From an uncultured bacterium (GTDB lineage Bacteria; Verrucomicrobiota; Kiritimatiellia; RFP12; UBA1067): a DNA stretch of 50,026 bases. This document shows, in pieces, positions 34,775 through 43,157 of the stretch. Every line of letters starts with the position of its first letter. Position 1 is the stretch's first letter. The notes beneath the pieces are model-generated. The model worked only from the letters and a program-made list of their open reading frames with translations, was not told where the DNA came from and ran no database searches. The DNA is taken from the NCBI GenBank assembly GCA_902779075.1, contig CACZAK010000025.1, forward strand, positions 1 through 50,026, read 5' to 3'. The position numbers and the translations under genes were made by a program.

Positions 34775-37700
34775 TCACTTGCAGAGCGTTGCGGCGGCGA
34801 TTCCAGCGAGCGTTTCCGTGGCGCGGCACTCGATGGTCGCCTGGAAGAGTTCCTTGGACGGATCGAGCGGGACGGCAACCACGTTCACGTGCGCCTTGCC
34901 CCACAGCTGGATGTGTTCGCCCTTGAGATGGTATGGTTGACGCGTCCCGTAGCTGAGCCAGTCGTCGCAGTTGTCCGGCGGAACGAGCGACACGGACTGC
35001 GACACGCCGTCTGCGTACGTGACCGTAATCCGCGCCGCCTCCGTCCACGCGATGTTGGGATTCGTCGAGACGGCGACGAGGAACGCGATTTTCGTTCCCT
35101 TGCCGGAAAGCGGAATCGACCGCATCGCGGGAAGCTGGTCGTAGAGGGACGTGAACACGGCGTTCTCGCCGTTCCCCGCGTCCAGCCGAAACGGAATGCC
35201 CGTGCTGCTGCGCACGATGCCGTCGGCGGGGATGTTGAACTTCGGGGGAACGGAAAGCTTCTTGCCGCCATGGCGTTCGCTCCACCAGGAACGTCCGTTC
35301 GACTCAATGGACCGCGTCGACGGCCCCCACTTGCACCACGGATGGCGTCCTGTCATGGGCGTGTAGGTGCGGGCGTGGAGCGTCCGGAGGTTCTGGTTCG
35401 CCGCCGCGCCGAGATCGACGCATGCGAATGACGCCCCTTCGGGGACCGACAGGTCGCAGCCCTCGCCTTTCGGCTGTCCCCAGTTGGTGTGCGGCGGCGG
35501 CAGGTTCACGCCGGTCATGCGGGGGTGATGGCTGCGAACCTCGACCTCGTAGCCGTGCGGGTTGTGCGTCACTTCCACGCCGCCCTTCCGCGTCCAGCGA
35601 TAGCCGAAGTACGGCGCCTTGATCTCCGCCTCGTTCCAGTGCGGCGGAAATCCCGGCGTGACGACTGCCTTGCCGGACGGACCGTCGATCACGATTCCGA
35701 AAAGGCCCTCCACCGTGCTGCGCAGGTGCATCGCAAGCGAATCGGTGAAGTCGAAGTCGCCCCTGTTCTCCAGCGTCTTCTCGTCGTGGATGTGGTACAT
35801 CGCGCCCGGACCGGCCCGCTCACCGCGCACGGTCTGGAAGTAGGCGCTCCGGTAGTGCCGCCATGCGATCTCGGGCTCGCCCGTCTGCCAGCAGGCGAGG
35901 GCGAGGTGGAGGTTCTCCTCCTGGTACAGGCCGCACGTCGAATAGAACCGGGGGAGCTTGTTGGACGAATAGATCACCGCCTGGCCGTCCTTCCCGATTT
36001 CGCTCGGCACGTTCTTCATGTACCAGTCGAGCGCGCGGAAGGCGCGCGACGGCACGGCGTCGGCAAGGCCGGAGTCGATCGCCGTGTAGATGCTGGACGC
36101 GTCGGGAGAGTCGATGAGCCGCCCGTAGCCGAACTTCTCGCGGTATTCGCCCCACACGCCCCTGCGCTCGCTCCAGAGCGAATCGTCGATCGCGGCGTCG
36201 ATTTCGTCCGCGCGCTTCGCGAACGCCGCCGCGTCCACCGCCTTCCCGAAGCGCGACGCCGCGCGCGCCATCGCGCGGTACGCGAAGCGGGCATACGCGG
36301 AGGCGATCGTGCCCGCGCCGCCGTTGCACCATTTGTTGTCGGTGTTCCAGGCGTTCAGGAAATTCTCGTAGAGGTCGGTACCCGGCACGCGGATGTACTT
36401 TTCCATGTACGCGAGGTGGCGCTTCACGCCCTCGTACGCGATCTCGCGCATGAAGGCGTCGTCGCCGCTGCGCAGCCAGTAGCGCAGCACGGCGTCGACA
36501 AACGGCTCGTTGAAGCTGTAGATGGAATCGCGCATCCCCATGTTGCTCGTGACGCGCCCCTCCTTCGTCTGCGACGAGAAGTGCGCGCGCGCAAACGCCC
36601 GGAACGCCTCGTCGCGTCCCAGCGCAATCAGTCCGTAGCTCACGCGCCAGCCGGGGAACGGATCGCGCCAGACGAGCGCGGCATGTCCGAGACAGTCTCC
36701 CTCCCGCACGCCGTCCATCGCGATGTTCTCGCAGAGGATCACGGAATTGAGCTCCTTGTCCGGCGTCTTCACGACGAGCGTTCCGGACAATGCCTCCAGA
36801 CGCGCAACCGCGTCGTCGAACGCCTTGGGCAGGTCGGACGGAGGCTTGTCCAGCCCGTCCGCCCGGTTGAAGGCGTAGTACGTCTTGCCGCCCCGCGTCT
36901 GGCGTCCCCATTCAGCGACCTTTCCCGACACCTTCGCCGGAATGTCGCCCGTCACTTCCACGAGCAGGTCCTCCGATTCGGCGGAACGCGCCATGCGCAC
37001 GCGCTCCCCGCCCTCCAGCTCATACTCCGCACGGCCGAACACGTAGCGGTAGCGCACGTGGCCCGGACAGTCGAACGAGAGCTGCCCCAGCCACGTGCGG
37101 CGTGGATTCGAGAGGAACTGCACGCGCGGGCGGTCGGACGTCAGGACGAAGGTGCGCGGAACCTTCTTCCAGTCGTTGCCGTGCCAGCCGTACAGCACGC
37201 GAGAGAAATCCGCCTCGCCGTCGGTGATCTCGTAGCCGCCTGCGATGGGCGTGTAGCGCTGGTGGCTCACGCATCCGACACGATGCCGCTCGCCGTTCTG
37301 CCAGATGGTGATGCCGTCGTCGGCGGCAACGGTCACGACGATGCACTGCGGCTTGCCCGTTTCAAGCTTGAGCGGATGGTAGGCGCTGCGCCTGTCCGGA
37401 CGGAAGAAGCGGATACGGTCGCCGTAGGTGTCGATGATCCAACCGTCATGTCCGCCGGGCGTCGCGTTGTCGATGAGGCGTCCGCCGGTCTTGTTGAGGA
37501 CGACCCAGCAGGCAAACGTGAAGCCGTTCGTAAAATCCGCCCGCCCCACGGCGTCGCACCGGTCGCCGGGACGCGGCACGCCTCTCCACACGAGGCCGTC
37601 CTTCGCAATGGCCCTTGCGGCGGTGGAGGCGTCCTTCGCATACGCGGCCGCCTCACTCGCCGTCCACGCGCGGGAATACACGCGGGCGTCGATGAAGCGC

Positions 37701-37828
37701 CCTTCCAATCTATTCCCGCCACGTGAATCCACGCCGAACGACACGGGCAGGCTCTTCTCTATGAGCACCTGCCCTGTGGCGAACGCCGTTGCGGCGCATA
37801 CCACCATGATGCCTGTTGCTTTTCTCAT
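34775..37828 (-). CDS. Exported six-hairpin glycosidase-like protein with N-terminal LamG domain
   Basis: 1017 residues from the ATG at 37828 (GGGAAAG before it), with signal peptide MRKATGIMVVCAATAFATG. A LamG-like domain (SFGVDSRGGNRLEGRFIDAR, RLIDNATPGGHDGWIIDTYG) resembles the insert in the giant glycosidase. The body is an (alpha/alpha)6 barrel (MRDSIYSFNEPFVDAVLRYW, FLNAWNTDNKWCNGGAG, LPRFYSTCGLYQEENLHLAL) similar to DUF4450/GH78-like proteins, with a beta-sandwich C-terminus. The specificity is unknown. The start codon overlaps the stop of a small signal-peptide ORF (ATGA). Confidence 0.65.
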   Translation of the reverse strand: MRKATGIMVVCAATAFATGQVLIEKSLPVSFGVDSRGGNRLEGRFIDARVYSRAWTASEAAAYAKDASTAARAIAKDGLVWRGVPRPGDRCDAVGRADFTNGFTFACWVVLNKTGGRLIDNATPGGHDGWIIDTYGDRIRFFRPDRRSAYHPLKLETGKPQCIVVTVAADDGITIWQNGERHRVGCVSHQRYTPIAGGYEITDGEADFSRVLYGWHGNDWKKVPRTFVLTSDRPRVQFLSNPRRTWLGQLSFDCPGHVRYRYVFGRAEYELEGGERVRMARSAESEDLLVEVTGDIPAKVSGKVAEWGRQTRGGKTYYAFNRADGLDKPPSDLPKAFDDAVARLEALSGTLVVKTPDKELNSVILCENIAMDGVREGDCLGHAALVWRDPFPGWRVSYGLIALGRDEAFRAFARAHFSSQTKEGRVTSNMGMRDSIYSFNEPFVDAVLRYWLRSGDDAFMREIAYEGVKRHLAYMEKYIRVPGTDLYENFLNAWNTDNKWCNGGAGTIASAYARFAYRAMARAASRFGKAVDAAAFAKRADEIDAAIDDSLWSERRGVWGEYREKFGYGRLIDSPDASSIYTAIDSGLADAVPSRAFRALDWYMKNVPSEIGKDGQAVIYSSNKLPRFYSTCGLYQEENLHLALACWQTGEPEIAWRHYRSAYFQTVRGERAGPGAMYHIHDEKTLENRGDFDFTDSLAMHLRSTVEGLFGIVIDGPSGKAVVTPGFPPHWNEAEIKAPYFGYRWTRKGGVEVTHNPHGYEVEVRSHHPRMTGVNLPPPHTNWGQPKGEGCDLSVPEGASFACVDLGAAANQNLRTLHARTYTPMTGRHPWCKWGPSTRSIESNGRSWWSERHGGKKLSVPPKFNIPADGIVRSSTGIPFRLDAGNGENAVFTSLYDQLPAMRSIPLSGKGTKIAFLVAVSTNPNIAWTEAARITVTYADGVSQSVSLVPPDNCDDWLSYGTRQPYHLKGEHIQLWGKAHVNVVAVPLDPSKELFQATIECRATETLAGIAAATLCK

Positions 37829-37920
37829 AGCTGCTTTCCCTTTCGCGGAAAATACGTCGCAGCGCCCGCGGAAAGCGCCGCACACGCGAGCGCAAATGTT
37901 GCAGATCGGTTCGTCTTCAT
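37825..37920 (-). pseudogene. 31-residue signal-peptide ORF, probable gene remnant coupled to the next gene
   Basis: AGGAAG precedes ATG at 37920, which opens MKTNRSATFALACAALSAGA and ends ATYFPRKGKQL-stop. The TGA overlaps the ATG of the following gene. It has a complete export signal but almost no mature part. It may be a deleted gene of which only the ends remain, or a leader ORF for coupling. Confidence 0.5.
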
Positions 37921-37987
37921 TGATCTTCCTCCAGAACCTAATTCGGCATGATCGGCTTCGATCCCCGCATCCACGTCCAAACCGCCG

Positions 37988-40360
37988 TCACTGGCGGTTG
38001 ACGCGTATCTCGAGAATCCCGGCCGAAAGCTTCGGACGGCTCTTCACGACGATCCTGAAGGAATCGGAATCAACCGGCTCCTTGAAGGTAGCCGACGAAA
38101 AGGCGTCCCTCACCGTGGTGTACTTTGCATCCGTCACGTCAGTCCAAGGCAGCCCCGGGAAGAGGCGGCTCTGCACCTTCCACCGCTCCGGCAGCGTGCA
38201 GTCGCCGCGTCCCGCGTGGTGGTCGTCGAACCAGTACACCTCGATCGACTTCACCGGCGTGCGGGCGGGCAGCTCGATCTCCACCCACTCCTCGGTGCCA
38301 CGATGGTCCCAGAATGAGAACCGCGGGATCGACTCGTCGGCCGACGATGCAGGCAGCACACCGTCGAAGAGGGAATCGACCGTGTCGAGCCGCCAGCAGC
38401 ACGACGCCTTCACGAACACGCCCTGGCTGTTGCCGCTCGCCGTCTCGCGGCTCGTGGCGAACCACGTCTGCATCTCGCCGGCGCCTCTGTGGCACCACGC
38501 GAAAAACGGCACCAGCGTGAGACCTGCGCCCTTGAGCGCCGTCATCGGCGTGTTGGCGATGACGATCGGCGAGGGAGAAAGCTCGGCGTCTGGCGGAAGC
38601 ACTGCGTTGAACGCCCTGCCGCCGTTGTCGACGCCTTCCGCGCAGTAGACGAGCGGCCCCCGCTCCACGGCGAGGCGGCCGCGGTCCTGCGCCACCCGGT
38701 CGTCGGCCTTGATGCGCTTCACCTCCATCGGCAGGCTCAGCGTCACGGCGTCTCCGCGCCGCCACGCCCTCTTGACGGAGATGTATCCGTCGGCGCCGGG
38801 AATTGACGAGACCGCCTTCCCGTTCACCGTGCAGCGCACGTCCTCCGCGCGAGAAGGCTTCGTCTGCTCATAGAGGCCGCCAGGCGCGGGCACGCCTCTC
38901 GCCCAGCCGGGCACGCGTATCTTGAGCGTGAACTCGTCGCCGTCGCGCGCGGGGTTGACCGTGAGCGTGGCGACCCCGCTCCACGGATAGTCCGTCTTCT
39001 GCGAAAGGCGCACGCGGCCGAGATCGGCCTCGTTCTCCATGAAGAAGTTCCAGTAGAACGTGTTCTTCGCGGCGTCCGAGGCGTATGCCCAGTTGATGAA
39101 CTGCGGTATGAAGCGCACCACGTTCGGCGGGCAGCACGCGCAGCCGAACCACTTGGATCGCTTGTATCCGCCGCGCGAGGCCATGGGATTCGGGTAGAAG
39201 AACTCGTCGCCTGAGATGGAGATCGAGCAGAGCGAGCCATTGTAGGCGATGCGCTCCACTATGTCGAGATACTTGGCGTCGCCCGAGCGCAGGAACATGC
39301 GCTCGTTGAAAAGCGCGTTGGCGATTGCGGCGCACGTCTCGAGGCACACGCGGTCGTTGGGCAGGTCGAAGGCAGGGCCGTAGCCCTCGATCTCGGGACG
39401 CGCCCCCACGCCGCCGCTGAGGTAGAGCTTCCCCGTTACGATGTCGTTCCAGATCGTGTCGGCCGCGCGCAGAAGCGAATCGTCGCCCGACATCATGCCC
39501 ACGTCGCACATTCCGGCGTAGAGGTATCCCGCGCGCACCGCATGGCCAACGGCCTCCTTCTGTTCGCGCACGGGCAGGTGGTCCTGGTAGTAGGCGTGGT
39601 TTGAGGGGAAGCCGCGCTTCCTCTCGCCCACTCTCTTGTCGCGCGGCATTCCGCGCGTTGAGAGAAGGTCCATCGCAAGATCGAGGTACTTCTTGTTCCC
39701 GGTCGCCTTGTAGAGCTTGCAGAGCGCGAGCTCGATCTCCTCGTGGCCGGGCAGGAACCATATCTGGTCCTTGCCGGGGCCGAACGTGCGGCGCATCATG
39801 TCCGCCGCCTTGCAGGCTATCTTGATGAAGCTGTCCTTGCCCGTGGTCTCGTGGTGCGCGACGGCGGCCTCGATCATGTGGCCCATGCAGTAGAGCTCGT
39901 GCGCGTCGTCGCAATACCAGCGGTGGGTGCCCACGCGTTCGTGGCGGTCGCCGAGCGTGCGCGCGGTGTAGATGTAGCCGTCAGGCTCCTGGGCGGCGCC
40001 GAACTTCTCGACGATCGCCTCCAACTCGCGCGCGGCTGCCGCGTCGGGGAACATCGCGAGCTCGTACGCCATGCCCTCGGCGACCTTGTACACGTCGCTG
40101 TCGTTGAAGAATATTCCCCTGAACCGGCCATGCGGCTCGCCACGCAGCTTCTTGGCCGCGTTCACGAAGTTGTCTATGCGGCCCGTGTCGCGGCTCTGCT
40201 TCAAGTTCGCCGTGGCGGTGACGAGGCGGTTGGTCGCCTCGCGGGCCGCCCAGAATCCGCCCGTGGGCTTCACGCTTCCCATGCGCGGCATGGCGATGGG
40301 ATAATCTGCCGCGGCTGCGATGCTCGCGAACGCGGCAAGACAAATCAATAGTTTCTTCAT
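37988..40360 (-). CDS. GH127 beta-L-arabinofuranosidase, exported
   Basis: 790 residues with signal peptide MKKLLICLAAFASIAAAA. The GH127 (alpha/alpha)6 core shows KPTGGFWAAREATNRLVTAT, the conserved Glu in RVCLETCAAIAN and the Cys pair in WFGCACCPPNVVR. In the family this Glu and the Cys residues build the zinc-thiolate catalytic site, with Cys as nucleophile. The C-terminal domain ending KLSAGILEIRVNRQ is an F5/8 or NPCBM-like module. The likely substrate is beta-linked L-arabinofuranose on plant glycans. A TACAAT box at 40368-40373 ends 8 nt before the ATG, suggesting a leaderless start, but no good -35 is visible. Confidence 0.85.
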   Translation of the reverse strand: MKKLLICLAAFASIAAAADYPIAMPRMGSVKPTGGFWAAREATNRLVTATANLKQSRDTGRIDNFVNAAKKLRGEPHGRFRGIFFNDSDVYKVAEGMAYELAMFPDAAAARELEAIVEKFGAAQEPDGYIYTARTLGDRHERVGTHRWYCDDAHELYCMGHMIEAAVAHHETTGKDSFIKIACKAADMMRRTFGPGKDQIWFLPGHEEIELALCKLYKATGNKKYLDLAMDLLSTRGMPRDKRVGERKRGFPSNHAYYQDHLPVREQKEAVGHAVRAGYLYAGMCDVGMMSGDDSLLRAADTIWNDIVTGKLYLSGGVGARPEIEGYGPAFDLPNDRVCLETCAAIANALFNERMFLRSGDAKYLDIVERIAYNGSLCSISISGDEFFYPNPMASRGGYKRSKWFGCACCPPNVVRFIPQFINWAYASDAAKNTFYWNFFMENEADLGRVRLSQKTDYPWSGVATLTVNPARDGDEFTLKIRVPGWARGVPAPGGLYEQTKPSRAEDVRCTVNGKAVSSIPGADGYISVKRAWRRGDAVTLSLPMEVKRIKADDRVAQDRGRLAVERGPLVYCAEGVDNGGRAFNAVLPPDAELSPSPIVIANTPMTALKGAGLTLVPFFAWCHRGAGEMQTWFATSRETASGNSQGVFVKASCCWRLDTVDSLFDGVLPASSADESIPRFSFWDHRGTEEWVEIELPARTPVKSIEVYWFDDHHAGRGDCTLPERWKVQSRLFPGLPWTDVTDAKYTTVRDAFSSATFKEPVDSDSFRIVVKSRPKLSAGILEIRVNRQ

Positions 40361-40413
40361 GGGCACTATTGTATCATAGCACGGACAAAGTGCCTAGCGA
40401 AAAGCAGGCTGCC

Positions 40414-41701
40414 TTACTTGAGGTCCGTCCAGTCCAGCGCCCAGTAGCGCCTGTCGGTCGCGTAGGGGTCGATGCGCTGCCGAGCGGGATCGACGTCCTT
40501 CGGCAAGATGCCGTAACGCTTCATCTCGCGGATGTATTCCGGATTGGGACAGAACTTCGGCATGTCGAAGCGCGGGTCGGCGTCGAGCATCGACTTCGCG
40601 TCCTCCACCACGGCACGCAACTTCGCGTAGCCGGGATCTTCCTTCGTGGCAAACACAGACTTCCCCTGCGCATTCGTGCAGAGTCCAAGGCCGCCAGCCT
40701 CCTTCGCAAGCGGCGCCATGAGAAACATCGACTTCTCCGGACGCGTCAGATTGAAGATGAGTTCCCGCGAGTACCGCCCCGCCCTGCCGTTGCGCGGGTC
40801 GTTCTTTCCATGGAAACGTATGGGCGTGCCGTCGTTCACCGTGTGCGGCGTCGTGTGGCATGCCGCGCAGCGGCTCTTGACCGTCTGGTGCGCAGGCACA
40901 TTGGGCGGCCTGCCCCAGGTGGAGTTGTACGGATGGCGCGACTTGTGGCCGCCGACGAAACCGCAGCCGAGCGCCGCGTAGGTGCCCGCGTACGGGGCCG
41001 AGGCGTCGAGCCACTGCATGATCATCCTGCGGTCGCGCTCGCTCACCTTCACGCCATGGTGGGAACCGTCGATCTTGCGTATTTGCGGACAGCATCCGAA
41101 TGCCGGAGCCGTCGGGCTTCATCCGGTAGATCGTGGCCACCTGCGTCATCCAGCAGTTCACCCAGCGACGGCAGCGCGTGGACACGAACACGATGTCGCC
41201 GTCTGGCAGCCACGCGGGCTCGAAGTCGTCGTACTCGCCGAACGTCAGCTGGCGGTGGTTGGAGCCATCGGCGTTGATCGTGTAGAGGTGGTAGGTACCC
41301 GTGCCGCCAGGACGGTACGAGAAGAGGATCGTCCGTCCGTCGTAGTGTACGCACGGATCGCGCACGCCGCCTGCCTTGTCCGCAAGCAACGTACGGGACT
41401 TCCCGGTCTTCAGGTTGTACGCGAGGAGCCGTCCTTCCTTGCTGTAGACAGGGGCGTTGGTGGACTTGCAGTAGTACGAGATGTTTGCGTACCAGTGCGG
41501 ATCCACGCCGGCCGAGCGCGTGGCGAACACCACTTCGTCGAAGGCACCGTACGCGCCGGAAAGGAGCTTGCCGCGTAATGTCGACTCCGAACCCTGGACC
41601 GGACGAATTGACCTTTTTTCAGGAGGAACAGATCCTGAAAGACCCGTCCACGCGAACGCCACCGCAAACACGGCAACAGCAATCTGTATTTTCGCGCTCA
41701 T
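40414..41701 (-). pseudogene. Second heme-propeller protein gene, internally deleted and frameshifted near 41075
   Basis: From ATG 41701 (AAGGA upstream) comes signal peptide MSAKIQIAVAVFAVAFAWTG and propeller blades (FATRSAGVDPHWYANISYYC, TYHLYTINADGSNHRQLTFG, IYRMKPDGSGIRMLSANTQ). The frame then changes to KIDGSHHGVKVSERDRRMIM, QWLDASAPYAGTYAALGCG and heme motif RCAACH. Intact relatives such as 17576-20374 have several hundred residues between these parts, so most of the middle is missing. It was the same family as the protein at 17576. Confidence 0.8.
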
Positions 41702-41724
41702 CTTATGTCCTTGCATGATTTCCG

Positions 41725-42129
41725 TCAAAACGGGTTGACCACCGCCATGCCGCGATAGGTCTGGTCGGGATTGAGGTCCTCACTGACGATCTCCGTACAG
41801 CCAAGCTTCTCGGCGGTGGACACGATCAACGCATCGAAGAACTGAATCCCGTATTCTTCCTTCACGTCTATCGCTTGCCGCACAAGGTCGATCGTCACGT
41901 CCGTCTTGAGGAGGTCGCGGAAGTAGTCGAGATAGCCATCTACCGTCTCCTGAGTTTGCTGCAGCTTGCCTATCATGACATTCGCAAACTCGCCCAGTAC
42001 CTGAGTGGAGATGCAGCCGTCATGGTTGACGGTAATCGCATGGGCAATTAGTTCACGCGCAATATCGCCTTTACGGGGATCCTGATCCGTCGCCGAATAC
42101 AGGAGAATGTTCGTATCGAAGAACCTCAT
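41725..42129 (-). CDS. vapC: VapC-type PIN toxin
   Basis: 134 residues from ATG 42129: MRFFDTNILLYSATDQDPRK has the first PIN Asp (D5). STQVLGEF contains the conserved Glu, FFDALIVSTA the next Asp and SEDLNPD the last acidic residues. It is a predicted RNase toxin. The start overlaps the VapB stop codon region by 4 nt. The gene ends 24 nt before the broken heme-propeller gene. Confidence 0.85.
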   Translation of the reverse strand: MRFFDTNILLYSATDQDPRKGDIARELIAHAITVNHDGCISTQVLGEFANVMIGKLQQTQETVDGYLDYFRDLLKTDVTIDLVRQAIDVKEEYGIQFFDALIVSTAEKLGCTEIVSEDLNPDQTYRGMAVVNPF

Positions 42130-42377
42130 CCGAACGCCTCCAGATTGCGCTCTCCGTCGCGCTGCCGGTTGAAGCGCCACCCCTTCGGCGCGTGCGCAAG
42201 ATTTGCCCGCGCGAACGCCAGAAACCGATCGGCACGCGCCGACCGCTGCTGTTCAATCTCCGCCGCCTTTGCCGCGAGGCAGTCGCGGACATACTGGTTT
42301 AGGCTGGTGCCGTTTGCCTCGGCCCATTCCCTGACTTCCTGCACGATTGCAGGGGGTATCGACAACGTGATGCTCAT
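42126..42377 (-). CDS. vapB: VapB-type ribbon-helix-helix antitoxin
   Basis: 83 residues: MSITLSIPPAIVQEVREWAE then NGTSLNQYVRDCLAAKAAEI is a ribbon-helix-helix fold, followed by a toxin-binding tail ending GERNLEAFG. AGGAGG lies 5 nt before the ATG. It should repress its own promoter at 42420-42448 together with VapC. Confidence 0.85.
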   Translation of the reverse strand: MSITLSIPPAIVQEVREWAEANGTSLNQYVRDCLAAKAAEIEQQRSARADRFLAFARANLAHAPKGWRFNRQRDGERNLEAFG

Positions 42378-42419
42378 CTTCGCCTCCTACACGGCCTTTG
42401 CCGCTTTAAGTTCGCACGT

Positions 42420-42448
42420 ATTTTACTAAACCCGTGCGGACGTGTCAA
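42420..42448 (-). promoter_or_regulatory. Promoter of vapBC
   Basis: On the minus strand perfect TTGACA (42443-42448), 17 nt and TAAAAT (42420-42425), preceded by GGGTTTAG. Confidence 0.8.
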
Positions 42449-42542
42449 TGTCCGTGTACGATTGTGTCTCTTACTTGATTGCCGCGTCTCAGCCTTGTTC
42501 CCCTGAACGTCGAGGACGGATGCTGTGCGGCGAATCGGCATG

Positions 42543-43157
42543 TCAGCGCAGAAAGCCCCTCGTGACGGCCTCGCGCAAGGCCGAGATGCGGTCCCCGACG
42601 TCGAACTTGACGAAGATGTTCTTCAGGTGCAGTTTCACGGTGTCGCGCGTGATGCCCATGCGCTGGGCGATCGTCTCGTTCGTGAGCCCGGCGCGCAGAT
42701 ATTCCATCACCTCCACTTCGCGCGGCGTGAGGTCGGGCGTCATCTGTCGCTTGCGGAACAGCTCCATCACGGCCTCCGGCACGTACTTCCCGCCGTTCAT
42801 GACGCGGTCGATCGCAACGGGGATCTCGTTCGCGTCACGGTCCTTGAGCAAGTATCCCTTCGCGCCGAGGGTGAGGGCCTGATACACGTCGTTGTCGGCG
42901 TCGCTCGTCGTGAGCATGATCACCTTCTGCGCCGGGCGCACGCGGAGGATGTCCTCCAGGACGGTGAGCCCGTCGCGGTCCGGCATCCGGATGTCGAGCA
43001 GGACGACGTCCGGCTCCACCTTCACCACGAACGCCGCCGCGCCTTCGCCCTTGGGCCAGTCGCCCGCGAAGGCGAGATCCCGCTTGTGGACGTCAAGCAT
43101 GTACTTGAGCCCCATCCGCACGACGGCATGATCGTCGATTATCGCCACCTTAACCAT
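42543..43157 (-). CDS. NarL/FixJ-family response regulator
   Basis: 204 residues. The receiver domain has the acidic pair in AIIDDHAVV, phosphoacceptor D55 in VVLLDIRMPDRDGL, and K in GAKGYLLKD. The LuxR-type helix-turn-helix is LTPREVEVMEYLRAGLTNET and IAQRMGITRDTVKLHLKNIF. It overlaps the sensor kinase stop by 8 nt, so kinase and regulator are coupled. The target genes are unknown; the surrounding glycosidases are candidates. Confidence 0.9.
   Translation of the reverse strand: MVKVAIIDDHAVVRMGLKYMLDVHKRDLAFAGDWPKGEGAAAFVVKVEPDVVLLDIRMPDRDGLTVLEDILRVRPAQKVIMLTTSDADNDVYQALTLGAKGYLLKDRDANEIPVAIDRVMNGGKYVPEAVMELFRKRQMTPDLTPREVEVMEYLRAGLTNETIAQRMGITRDTVKLHLKNIFVKFDVGDRISALREAVTRGFLR

Noticed and set aside
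35489..37726. 745-codon plus-strand gene
   Set aside because: Antisense to the six-hairpin protein; codons and composition are typical of a GC-rich shadow frame.
40394..41728. Intact 444-residue protein
   Set aside because: After about 41075 the frame is an arginine-rich shadow; the true C-terminus lies in another frame ending at 40414.
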